The translations under genes were made by a program, and so were the position numbers. A DNA stretch of 64,000 bases from Chryseobacterium indologenes. GTDB taxonomy: Bacteria; Bacteroidota; Bacteroidia; Flavobacteriales; Weeksellaceae. Position 1 is the stretch's first letter. Each line of letters begins with the position of its first letter. The notes beneath the pieces were generated by a model, which was not told the DNA's origin, ran no database searches, and saw only the letters and a list, made by a program, of their open reading frames with translations. The stretch covers positions 1,426,001 through 1,490,000 of the forward strand of contig NZ_CP074372.1 in NCBI RefSeq assembly GCF_018362995.1. Reading direction: 5' to 3'. Below are positions 50,475 through 58,318 of the stretch, one piece after another.

Positions 50475-52496
50475 TTATTTAAATTTCTTCTTAAAACTAA
50501 ATTTAAGCCTGTTCATCAGCCCCCGTTCTATGATGTCAATTCCAATTCCGAAATTGCTGTCTGCAACAGTATGATGGTCTGTTCTGAACTTTTCAAACTC
50601 ACTTTGCGGAATTTCAAGATTGATCAGAGGATTGTATTCAATGTATACACTTGCTCCGTTCTTGCTTACTTTTTTACGGCTTTTATAATCAAAATACGGA
50701 TTGGCAATGGTGCATTCCTGAACCGTATATTTTTCTTCGGTATCAATTTTCTGATCTGTATAGAGATTAATCTCATACTTTTCGGTATCGAAATTATGCC
50801 AGAACGATAAATCTTTATGCATAAAATCCCTTGCGCTGGCCTTTATAACATTTCTGTCAAAATACATAAGGAAGCGGTTGTTCTGCGGATCTACATAGTA
50901 AGGATTCTCAATGATAGCGGTATATTGAATCTTCACTTCATTTAGTTTTTTATCGTCGCTTACTACATCAATGGCTGCATCTTTGAATACATTTCGTACA
51001 TCTGTACCATTTCTGTCGCCTGAGTAATTCAGAGCATAGAAAAGGAAATTATTCCAGCTGTCTATAATTTCTCTTTTGTTGGTACTTTTAAAATACCTTC
51101 TCATGGCATTGGCCCTGCTTCCTTTGTAGGTTGTTGACAAAGTAAACCTCCCAACATTTCCCTGTGCATTAAAATCTACTTTTTCATCAATACAGAAATA
51201 AGGGAATCGATAGGGTTTTCTTACCTGAAGCTCCTGATCTTTTTTCACTTCCAGATAATGCATAAAATACATAAATCCTCTGTTTTCGATCAATCCGAAT
51301 TCATCACGGATCGTAGCATCAATAAAGTATTCCTGACCTTTGTAATTCACTTTTACAACAACATGATTGAAGCTCAGCAGTGACGGAAGATAATATTTGA
51401 TATAATAATCTGTATTAAAATTCACCAGTACAACAGAAGCATCCACACCAATATAATCAAGGATCACTTTTAATAAAACGGATTTCGCTTTACAGTCTCC
51501 CTGCTTGTTTTCATAGGTTACAGAAGGTGCCTGAGGCTTGTGCCCATTCATTTCATCCGCATTGAAGATATAATAGATATGGTTCTGAACATATTCTATG
51601 GCAAACTGAAGTTTTTCACCCTGATCCGTAATAGCATCCAGCTTTTCAATCAGATTCGGAGCAAAATCCTTCAAGGAAGAGCTATTGAAAACCTCATCAT
51701 AAAGAGGCACAATATAATTGGAAAGATCTTTCCAGCTGCTTTCTGTAGCAAAATCCACATAAGGGAAAATTTCTCTTCCGGAATCTACAGGATTAATATA
51801 ATTCTGCTCTTCTATTACAAATCTTTCTCCTTTTTTCAAATGATTCGTTTCCGGCTCCAGAACATTTCCCTGCTCGTCTCTGAAGAATGTCTTTTTATAG
51901 GCAATCGTCTGTTCACGTTCATTGATAAAAGTGAATTTAAAACTACCATACGCCCAGTAATTATCCGGGCTTACCCACACATATTTTGAGAATTCCTTTC
52001 TCAGGAAATCCCGGTCTGTAAATTCTTTAATCCTGGAATCTTCCAAGATCAATACATCATACAGCCTGAGATCTTTGATAGTAATATTGATTTTTTTATT
52101 ACTGCTCAAAACACCTCCGCTGCTCTGGTTTTCGCTGTCAAGAACTTTAATATTCGTATCCGGAATTTTATCGATCAGCACCCCGTCTCTCAAAACACTG
52201 ATCCTGTGAATCTGATAGACTTCATTTTCTTCCACAATGACATCAGACACGGAAGCTCTCTCCAGATTTCCCGGCTCGTTCAGTGTATACGCCATGCAGA
52301 CATATTCACTGTTTTCCGTATTGCTGGTATAGTATTGTTTCTCTAAAAAGTAGCAGTAGTCCCGGCCTTCATCAATTTGTTTTTTGGCAAATTCGGAGTC
52401 TTTGATTCTGTTTTTTATTTCCTCATCCCCAATATTTCCTGCCCACATTTCAGGTTTTTGAATCCTGTAATTTTCAACTTGCATTTGATTTTCCAT
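50475..52496 (-). CDS. Transglutaminase-like domain protein (DUF3857-type)
   Basis: A 673-residue protein. Residues 55-260 form a beta domain like DUF3857; 275-400 form a transglutaminase-like papain fold with intact triad C335 (NKQGDCKAKS), H378 (SFNHVVVKV) and D393 (YFIDATIRD); the rest is beta-rich. The pair is common in Bacteroidota. No signal peptide is found at the assigned start, so unlike most relatives it appears to be cytoplasmic. Substrate is unknown. Its terminator is the GC-rich hairpin at 50410-50462. Confidence 0.82.
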   Translation of the reverse strand: MENQMQVENYRIQKPEMWAGNIGDEEIKNRIKDSEFAKKQIDEGRDYCYFLEKQYYTSNTENSEYVCMAYTLNEPGNLERASVSDVIVEENEVYQIHRISVLRDGVLIDKIPDTNIKVLDSENQSSGGVLSSNKKINITIKDLRLYDVLILEDSRIKEFTDRDFLRKEFSKYVWVSPDNYWAYGSFKFTFINEREQTIAYKKTFFRDEQGNVLEPETNHLKKGERFVIEEQNYINPVDSGREIFPYVDFATESSWKDLSNYIVPLYDEVFNSSSLKDFAPNLIEKLDAITDQGEKLQFAIEYVQNHIYYIFNADEMNGHKPQAPSVTYENKQGDCKAKSVLLKVILDYIGVDASVVLVNFNTDYYIKYYLPSLLSFNHVVVKVNYKGQEYFIDATIRDEFGLIENRGFMYFMHYLEVKKDQELQVRKPYRFPYFCIDEKVDFNAQGNVGRFTLSTTYKGSRANAMRRYFKSTNKREIIDSWNNFLFYALNYSGDRNGTDVRNVFKDAAIDVVSDDKKLNEVKIQYTAIIENPYYVDPQNNRFLMYFDRNVIKASARDFMHKDLSFWHNFDTEKYEINLYTDQKIDTEEKYTVQECTIANPYFDYKSRKKVSKNGASVYIEYNPLINLEIPQSEFEKFRTDHHTVADSNFGIGIDIIERGLMNRLKFSFKKKFK

Positions 52497-52645
52497 ATTT
52501 ATTGTAAGAATTATGTTTTGTGGTTAGTGTTTAAAAACTTCAAATTAAATGATTAAAAAAATAAAAAGCAATAGCAGAAGTACTACAAATCCAGAAAAGC
52601 CAGTTCGGCATGGTAATTGCGAGGTATGGGAAAAAAATCAAGTTT

Positions 52646-53260
52646 ATGAAAAGTATCGCAACAATTCTAAAAGGGGCAGCACCCGCATTAGCATTATTCG
52701 CAATGACGCAATGTACAACAGCAGCAAGTGCATCGGCAGGAGATGAAACAACTTTCATCGTAGGACCACAAACCGCAGACTGTACTGGCGTAGCTCCTAT
52801 GAAATGTCTGCAGGTAAAAGAAAACGTTTCCGGAGACTGGACCAATTTCTACAGCAATATTGAAGGGTTTACCTATGAACCAGGTTACGAATATGTTTTA
52901 AAAGTAAAAACAGAAAAAATAGCCAATCCACCCGCTGACGGATCCTCTATAAAATACACTTTGGTAAAGCAGGTTTCTAAAACAAAAAAGAAAGAAATGG
53001 CATCCAATGAAAAAACACTTATTGTAGGCGCACAAACTGTAGACTGTTCTGCAGGAGCAGGGCGAATGAAGTGTCTGCAGGTAAAAGAGAATGCTTCTGA
53101 AAGCTGGACCAATTTCTACAGCAACATTGAAGGGTTTACCTATGAACCGGGTTACGAATATGTTTTAAAAGTAAAAACAGAAAAAATTGCGAATCCTCCA
53201 GCTGATGCTTCTTCCATTAAATATACATTGATAGAACAGGTTTCTAAAACGAAAAAATAA
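52646..53260 (+). CDS. Lipoprotein with two tandem DUF4377 domains
   Basis: A 204-residue lipoprotein starting at the ATG at 52646 (MKSIATILKGAAPALALFA), lipobox FAMTQC with Cys at about 23. Two DUF4377 domains follow with a period of 89 codons; each has MKCLQVKEN, W-TNFYSNIEGFTYEPGYEY and VLKVKTEKIANPPAD. The DNA of the second halves differs at only a few positions over about 85 bases, showing a recent duplication or gene conversion. DUF4377 is a small domain of unknown function often found in secreted stress (HslJ-like) proteins. Hairpin terminator follows. Confidence 0.85.
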   Translation: MKSIATILKGAAPALALFAMTQCTTAASASAGDETTFIVGPQTADCTGVAPMKCLQVKENVSGDWTNFYSNIEGFTYEPGYEYVLKVKTEKIANPPADGSSIKYTLVKQVSKTKKKEMASNEKTLIVGAQTVDCSAGAGRMKCLQVKENASESWTNFYSNIEGFTYEPGYEYVLKVKTEKIANPPADASSIKYTLIEQVSKTKK

Positions 53261-53262
53261 CA

Positions 53263-53298
53263 AAAAAAGCTTCTGAAAATTTCAGAAGCTTTTTTATT
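53263..53298 (+). terminator. Terminator after DUF4377 lipoprotein gene
   Basis: AAAAAAGCTTCTGAAA (53263-53278) pairs with TTTCAGAAGCTTTTTT (53280-53295), a nearly perfect 14-16-bp stem ending in T-run. Confidence 0.88.
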
Positions 53299-53415
53299 AT
53301 TTAGAATGGAAGCAGGAAGAATGAAGCTCGAAGTTACTTTTGATCAACTAGGAAAAGTCAACAAATGATTCACCTTTACGCTTTTATTTCGCTCTTACTT
53401 ACAACTTCTCTTTGT

Positions 53416-54354
53416 TTAAAATCCAGATTCTTTTTGAGGTGGATCCGGATATTTACCTTTACTGGCCTCTCCTACTGTATTTGCAGTAGTCATAGCTACT
53501 ACAAGATCATTCAGCATGCTGCTGGCTGCCGTTGGTGAATTGGGAAGAAGAACCAGATTGCTTCTGTTACTTGCCCCTATGGAATGTAATGTGTCATAAT
53601 GCTGTGTCACAACGATAAGTGCTGATGCTTCGTGTGAATTGATCTCTACATTATTCAGCATTCTTACAGACTCTTCAAGTCCTTTTGCAATCTCTCTTCT
53701 CTGGTCGGCAATCCCCTGTCCCTGCAGTTTTTTAGATTCAGCTTCTGCTTTTGCAACGGCTACAATTCTGATTCTTTGTGCTTCTGATTCATATTCTGCT
53801 GCAGTTTTTTCTCTTTCCGCGGCATTAATTCTGTTCATGGCATGTTTTACCTGTTCATCAGGATCAATATCGGTAACCAAAGCTTTGATAATATCATACC
53901 CATAGCTGTTCATAGCCTCCTGAAGTTCACTTTTTACAGCAATCGCCACATCATCTTTTCTTACAAAAACGTCATCCAGTTTTAGTTTCGGAACCTCAGC
54001 TCTTACCACATCAAAAACAAATGAAGTAATTTGATTTTCAGGATTTTCCAGGCGATAATAAGCATCTCCTACCTGACTTCTGATAACCTGATACTGAACG
54101 GAAATTTTCATTTTGATGAAAACATTGTCTAATGTTTTGGTATCAATCATTACATCCAGCTGTTGAATTCTAAGATTCAATCTTTTAGCAATCTGATCTA
54201 TGATAGGCAGCTTAAGATGAAGCCCGGAATGCTTTACAGCCTTGAATTTCCCAAAACGTTCAATAATCGCTGCGGTTTCCTGCTTAACGACAAAGAACGA
54301 AGCGAATAAAATGATTAGCCCGAAGAAAATAACGGGCGCTAAATATATTCCCAT
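53416..54354 (-). CDS. SPFH/band-7 (stomatin/prohibitin-like) membrane protein
   Basis: A 312-residue protein starting at the ATG at 54354 (MGIYLAPVIFFGLIILFAS), with one N-terminal membrane anchor, then an SPFH domain (VVKQETAAIIERFGKFKAVKHSG-type start, shown in part) and a coiled coil rich in Ala/Glu (AAEREKTAAEYESEAQRIR). The tail (LVVAMTTANTVGEASKG) is flexible. SPFH proteins oligomerise at membranes and often work with NfeD-type proteases, but no NfeD gene is adjacent. Role likely in membrane microdomains. Confidence 0.9.
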   Translation of the reverse strand: MGIYLAPVIFFGLIILFASFFVVKQETAAIIERFGKFKAVKHSGLHLKLPIIDQIAKRLNLRIQQLDVMIDTKTLDNVFIKMKISVQYQVIRSQVGDAYYRLENPENQITSFVFDVVRAEVPKLKLDDVFVRKDDVAIAVKSELQEAMNSYGYDIIKALVTDIDPDEQVKHAMNRINAAEREKTAAEYESEAQRIRIVAVAKAEAESKKLQGQGIADQRREIAKGLEESVRMLNNVEINSHEASALIVVTQHYDTLHSIGASNRSNLVLLPNSPTAASSMLNDLVVAMTTANTVGEASKGKYPDPPQKESGF

Positions 54355-54522
54355 AGTTTTTAATTTTTTGATAGGTCGTAACAAATCATGTTTTGTTAAA
54401 CATCTTTATTGGTATCTGCTTAAATATATGAAAAATAAATGTAATATTTAATCATTATCCTCCAATAATAAAGCTTGCGAATGAGTCAAAATTTTTAAAT
54501 TAAAATTATTCCGAAAAAGACT

Positions 54523-54530
54523 TACTTTTG
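54523..54530 (+). promoter_or_regulatory. -7 promoter box of Crp-family regulator gene
   Basis: TACTTTTG matches TAnnTTTG, 17 bases before the ATG at 54548. A -33 TTTG is not evident. Confidence 0.4.
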
Positions 54531-54547
54531 AATATTCATTACACATT

Positions 54548-55120
54548 ATGGCTGATTCCAAAGAAATATTAAAAGATCATATCTCAAAATTTGCTACTCT
54601 TACAGAAGAGCAGTTTGATTATGTTTTTGGGCATTTTAATCTGATTAGTTTAAAGAAAGGACAAAGTCTGATCTCGGAAGGTGATTTTGTAAATCATGAA
54701 TATTTCGTTCTGGAAGGCTGCCTGAAAGCTTTTTATCTTAATGACAGCATGAAAATGTTTATTCTTCAGTTTGCTATGCCTACCTGGTGGGTGACAGATT
54801 TTGATTCGCTTTACAGTAAAACAAGGGCTACCATTAATGTAGACTGCATTACCAACGCCATTATTCTTTCTATTTCCAACGAAGACAGGGAAAAAATCTG
54901 CAGTGAAATTCATGAAGTTGAACATTTTTTCAGATGGAGAACCAACAAAGGTTATGTAGCAGCACAGAAACGTTTGCTTTCTTTTATGAATAATGATGCT
55001 AAATTCCGGTATGAGGAACTTTTAGCCATGTATCCCCAACTGTACAATCTGGTTCCTAAACACCTGATCGCTTCTTATCTTGGAGTAACCCGGGAAACCC
55101 TGAGCAGGCTTCATCAATAA
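54548..55120 (+). CDS. Crp/Fnr-family transcriptional regulator
   Basis: A 190-residue regulator with an N-terminal cyclic-nucleotide-binding-like beta-roll (LKKGQSLISEGDFVNHEYFVLEG, in part) and a C-terminal winged helix ending VPKHLIASYLGVTRETLSRLHQ. The recognition helix keeps R182-E183 and R187, the three residues by which E. coli CRP (R180, E181, R185) reads TGTGA. No Fnr-type Cys cluster is present and the cAMP-phosphate Arg/Ser signature (RxxS) is not obvious, so the effector is unknown. A TGTGA-N6-TCACG palindrome lies 35 bases after its stop, before the YceI operon, which is the likely target. Confidence 0.9.
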   Translation: MADSKEILKDHISKFATLTEEQFDYVFGHFNLISLKKGQSLISEGDFVNHEYFVLEGCLKAFYLNDSMKMFILQFAMPTWWVTDFDSLYSKTRATINVDCITNAIILSISNEDREKICSEIHEVEHFFRWRTNKGYVAAQKRLLSFMNNDAKFRYEELLAMYPQLYNLVPKHLIASYLGVTRETLSRLHQ

Positions 55121-55155
55121 TCAACATCTTACAGCCGTTTATCTCCATCCTATTT

Positions 55156-55171
55156 TGTGAGGTACATCACG
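55156..55171. promoter_or_regulatory. CRP-type palindrome upstream of yceI operon
   Basis: TGTGA (55156-55160), six bases GGTACA, then TCACG (55167-55171), one base from the perfect TGTGA-N6-TCACA. Its centre is about 43 bases before the transcript start expected from the GAACTTTG box (55194-55201), close to a class II activator position. Confidence 0.65.
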
Positions 55172-55193
55172 TAACTTTTTCTTTCGATCGGCT

Positions 55194-55201
55194 GAACTTT
55201 G
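55194..55201 (+). promoter_or_regulatory. -7-like box of yceI operon promoter
   Basis: GAACTTTG differs from TAnnTTTG at its first base. Expected transcript start near 55207, leader about 19 bases. The TGTGA palindrome is just upstream. Confidence 0.4.
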
Positions 55202-55225
55202 TGTCATTAATTAAACCCAATAAAA

Positions 55226-55759
55226 ATGGACACAAAAAATTTTAAAGTCAATAATGAAAAAAGTACGATCGACTGGATTGGAAGAAAAATAACCGGAGCC
55301 CACAACGGAACAATCGGTATAAAAGAAGGAAACTTCAGATTTGAAGACGGAAAACCAGTATCCGGAAAATTCATCATTGATACCCGCGCCATCAAAATCC
55401 TTGATATTGAGGATGCTGAAACCAATGCCCAGTTTGCAAGTCACCTAACTTCAGACGATTTCTTTAATTCTGATCAGTTTCCTGAAGCTGTTTTCGAAAT
55501 CACTCATGCTGAACCAGGTGATCAGAATCTGTATTACGTCACTGGAGATCTTACCATAAAAGGTATTACTCATTCTATCAGCACAAGCCTGCATATTGTA
55601 ACAACGGATGATACCGCTGTTTTAGAGGCTAAAATTGTAGTCGACAGAACGAAATTCAATATCAAATTCAGATCTTCCAATTTCTTTACCAATCTTGGTG
55701 ATACGTTGATCTACAACAATTTTGATTTAAATATTCATCTTGTTGCAGAAGCAAACTAA
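55226..55759 (+). CDS. YceI-family protein
   Basis: A 177-residue YceI-type lipocalin-like protein that binds isoprenoid or other amphiphilic molecules in relatives. Typical motifs are STIDWIGRKITGAHNGTI, GKFIIDTRAI, HLTSDDFFNSDQFPEAVFEI and GDLTIKGITHSI. There is no signal peptide, so it is cytoplasmic, unlike E. coli YceI. First gene of a run of five co-directional genes (YceI, tautomerase, SDR, NTF2-like, nitronate monooxygenase) with short gaps. Probably regulated by the Crp-type protein encoded just upstream. Confidence 0.92.
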   Translation: MDTKNFKVNNEKSTIDWIGRKITGAHNGTIGIKEGNFRFEDGKPVSGKFIIDTRAIKILDIEDAETNAQFASHLTSDDFFNSDQFPEAVFEITHAEPGDQNLYYVTGDLTIKGITHSISTSLHIVTTDDTAVLEAKIVVDRTKFNIKFRSSNFFTNLGDTLIYNNFDLNIHLVAEAN

Positions 55760-55798
55760 TGAAACTCAAAAATCAGTTAACCCTAAAAATTTACCATC

Positions 55799-56017
55799 AT
55801 GCCATTCATAAAAGTAGATGTGCTTCGCGAAGATCTTAACCGCGAAAAAAAACAACAATTAATCAGAAAAATAAGTGAAGCTGTAACTTCAGTTTTGAAT
55901 AAGGATCCTCATTTGACCCATATCGTAATCAACGAAATCGAAGATGATAACTGGGGATATGCCGGAGAACAGGTTTCAGTGTTAAAAGAACAAGGATTTT
56001 CAACAGAAAAAAAATAA
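55799..56017 (+). CDS. 4-oxalocrotonate tautomerase-like protein
   Basis: A 72-residue tautomerase of the MIF/4-OT fold. After Met removal the catalytic Pro-1 is exposed (M-PFIKVDVLRED), and the segment EKKQQLIRKISEAV is the family helix. It is slightly longer than classical 62-residue 4-OT. It probably tautomerises an enol/keto compound; the substrate is unknown. It sits 39 bases after yceI and 7 bases before the SDR gene. Confidence 0.88.
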   Translation: MPFIKVDVLREDLNREKKQQLIRKISEAVTSVLNKDPHLTHIVINEIEDDNWGYAGEQVSVLKEQGFSTEKK

Positions 56018-56024
56018 ACAGACA

Positions 56025-56759
56025 ATGAAAAAACAAACCGTAATCGTAACAGGAGCCTCGTCAGGAATAGGATTAGAAACAGCACGCTATTTCTTAGACA
56101 GAGGTGATAATGTCATCATCAATTCACAAACGGTATCAAAACTAGAGGATGTTTACAATGAACTCGGAGCCGGCGAAAATCTGGCGATGGTTCCCGGAAA
56201 TGTATCAGAGAAAGCAACGGGAGAAGCTTTGGTAAAGACAGCACTTGAAAGGTTCGGGTCAATTGACGTTCTGGTCAACAATGCCGGAATTTACGAAAAC
56301 AAACCATTCCTGGACGTTACCGAAGATTACCTTGACCATTTTTTAACAACGAATTTAAAAGGAACATTCTTTACAACCCAGGCGGTGATCCCTCAAATGA
56401 TCAAACAAAATGACGGTGTGGTAATCAATGTAGGAACGCCATTGGTGTATCATGCTATTGCGCAATCTCCTTCTACAGCACCTATTTCAAGCAAAGGAGC
56501 GATCCATGCTCTGACATTGCAATTGGCTGCTGAGTTTGGAAAAGATAATATCAGAGTCAATACGATTGCCCCTGGATTGATCAGAACTCCGATGCATGGT
56601 GCCGGTCTTGATAACAATGCAGGAATGCACCTCCTCAACCGTATCGGGGAGCCTGAAGAGGTTGCTCAGATGATTCATGCTGTTGCTAAAAATAAATTAA
56701 TTTCCGGAGCCATCATCAATGTCGACGGCGGAATGGGCGCCGGGCATTCTTTATCATGA
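56025..56759 (+). CDS. SDR-fold oxidoreductase lacking catalytic Tyr
   Basis: A 244-residue short-chain dehydrogenase/reductase-type protein. The cofactor motif TGASSGIG (10-17) and structural NNAG (VLVNNAGIYEN) are intact. At the active site INVGTPLVYHAI stands where INISS is usual, and the YxxxK motif reads APISSK, so the Tyr is replaced by Pro while Lys remains. The end PGLIRTPMHG and DGGMGAG is typical. Such proteins form a subfamily with altered or no oxidoreductase activity. It overlaps the NTF2-like gene by 4 bases. Confidence 0.9.
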   Translation: MKKQTVIVTGASSGIGLETARYFLDRGDNVIINSQTVSKLEDVYNELGAGENLAMVPGNVSEKATGEALVKTALERFGSIDVLVNNAGIYENKPFLDVTEDYLDHFLTTNLKGTFFTTQAVIPQMIKQNDGVVINVGTPLVYHAIAQSPSTAPISSKGAIHALTLQLAAEFGKDNIRVNTIAPGLIRTPMHGAGLDNNAGMHLLNRIGEPEEVAQMIHAVAKNKLISGAIINVDGGMGAGHSLS

Positions 56760-57208
56760 AACTATTATTAATCTTTGCATGGCTGTTCAGTTTTCCATTG
56801 AACGGCCATGCACAAAATAAAAAGGATATGAAAACCAGCCCAACATCAGAGACTGAAATAAGAAACGTCATTGAAAATTATTATTTCAAAGGAATTTATG
56901 AAGGAAATACAGAACTTCTTAAAAAAGCTTTTTATAAAGGAGCTTTGCTTTTCGGAGATGTAGATGGAGTTCCCTATTTCAAAACGGCAGATCAATATAT
57001 TGAAGGAGTTGGAAACCGTATAAGTCCCGACAAATCCGGAAAAGATTTTAAAGCAGTGATTCTTTCTGTTGATATCATTAACTCGATTGCTACAGCGAAA
57101 TTAAATGTAAGAATGTATGATTTTAATTACTATAATTTCATAACTTTCAATAACATCGACGGAGAATGGCTCATCGTGAACAAGACATTGACCAACGTAC
57201 ACCCTTAA
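56756..57208 (+). CDS. Exported NTF2-like (lumazine-binding type) protein
   Basis: A 150-residue protein with a signal peptide (1-20, ending GHAQ) and an NTF2-like alpha+beta barrel: EIRNVIENYYFKGIYEGN, LLKKAFYKGALLF, YFKTADQYIEGV and the last strands FNNIDGEWLIVNKTL. The same fold is known as Lumazine_bd_2. It is the only exported product of the operon. Its start overlaps the SDR stop by 4 bases (ATGA). Function unknown; likely a ligand-binding protein. Confidence 0.8.
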   Translation: MKLLLIFAWLFSFPLNGHAQNKKDMKTSPTSETEIRNVIENYYFKGIYEGNTELLKKAFYKGALLFGDVDGVPYFKTADQYIEGVGNRISPDKSGKDFKAVILSVDIINSIATAKLNVRMYDFNYYNFITFNNIDGEWLIVNKTLTNVHP

Positions 57209-57238
57209 TTCAAATTTTAATTAAAAATCAACAAAATC

Positions 57239-58315
57239 ATGTGGAATAAAAATAGAATTACAGAATTACTGGGTATAAAATATCCTATTCTGCAAGGTCC
57301 TTTTGGCGGAGATCTTTCTACGGTTGAACTGACCTCAACAGTGAGCAATCTTGGCGGATTAGGCGGATTTGGGGCTTATACTTTGTCACCGCAGGAAATT
57401 TATGACCTTCATAAAGAAATACAAACGAAAACAGATAAACCTTACAATCTTAATCTCTGGGTCAGCGATCACGATATTATTGATGAAGAGCATACAAAAG
57501 AACAATATCAGAAGGCAATTGAAACTTTCAGGCCTTATTTTGATCTTTTAGACACAGATATTCCTGCCCTTCCACCCTCTTTTGAATCAAGATTCCAGAA
57601 TCAGTTGAATGTTATTTTTGATATTAAGCCTAAAGTTTTCAGCTTTATGTTTGGATTGATGGACGAAAGTATCATTGAAGATCTTCACCAGCAGGGAACT
57701 ATTGTTTTGGGAAATGCAACCACCTTGAATGAAGCAATTGCGCTGGAAAAAACCGGAGTGGATATCATTGTAGCTTCCGGCTTTGAAAGTGGCGGCCACC
57801 GACCTTCATTTCTGGATCAGGCTGAACTTTCTACAACGGGAACTTTTGCTTTGATCCAACTGATAAAAGATCGTGTAAAAATTCCTGTAATTGCGGCTGG
57901 CGGTATTGCTAACGGCCGTGGAATTGCCGGTGCTTTTCAACTGGGCGCAGAAGCAGTACAGATTGGGACAGCATTTCTGGCTACTGAAGAATCCGGAGCT
58001 TTACCAATACATAAAGAGTTTTTATTTTCCGATGCTGCAAGATCCACCACGCTTACCAGAGCGTATACCGGAAGATTAGGACGCGGAATTACCACAACAA
58101 TATCACGAGATGTATTGGCTGCCACCGACAAAACATTACCATTTCCGTTGCAGACTCATTTTATGGGTGCACTGAGAAAGGCAGCTTTAGAACAGAAAAA
58201 GAATGATCTGGTATTTTTCTGGGCAGGTCAGATTGCTCCGCTTTTAAAGCATAAAAAAGCCTCCACTTTAATGAAATCATTAATCGAAGAGGCTTCTGAA
58301 TTATTGAATAAATAG
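57239..58315 (+). CDS. Nitronate monooxygenase (NMO/2-nitropropane dioxygenase type)
   Basis: A 358-residue FMN-dependent TIM-barrel enzyme that oxidises alkyl nitronates to carbonyl compounds and nitrite. Motifs: YPILQGPFGGDLST (phosphate/FMN entry), GNATTLNEAIALEKTGVD, the catalytic-His segment SGFESGGHRPSF, and the FMN-phosphate loop VIAAGGIANGRGI with LGAEAVQIGTAFL. Length is normal. Last gene of the yceI-led operon; it converges with the dGTPase gene 3 bases away. Related enzymes such as FabK share the fold, so the exact substrate is uncertain. Confidence 0.9.
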   Translation: MWNKNRITELLGIKYPILQGPFGGDLSTVELTSTVSNLGGLGGFGAYTLSPQEIYDLHKEIQTKTDKPYNLNLWVSDHDIIDEEHTKEQYQKAIETFRPYFDLLDTDIPALPPSFESRFQNQLNVIFDIKPKVFSFMFGLMDESIIEDLHQQGTIVLGNATTLNEAIALEKTGVDIIVASGFESGGHRPSFLDQAELSTTGTFALIQLIKDRVKIPVIAAGGIANGRGIAGAFQLGAEAVQIGTAFLATEESGALPIHKEFLFSDAARSTTLTRAYTGRLGRGITTTISRDVLAATDKTLPFPLQTHFMGALRKAALEQKKNDLVFFWAGQIAPLLKHKKASTLMKSLIEEASELLNK

Positions 58316-58318
58316 AAT

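Noticed and set aside
52841..53200. CRISPR-like repeat pair
   Set aside because: Only two copies with a coding 89-codon period; explained by DUF4377 domain duplication.
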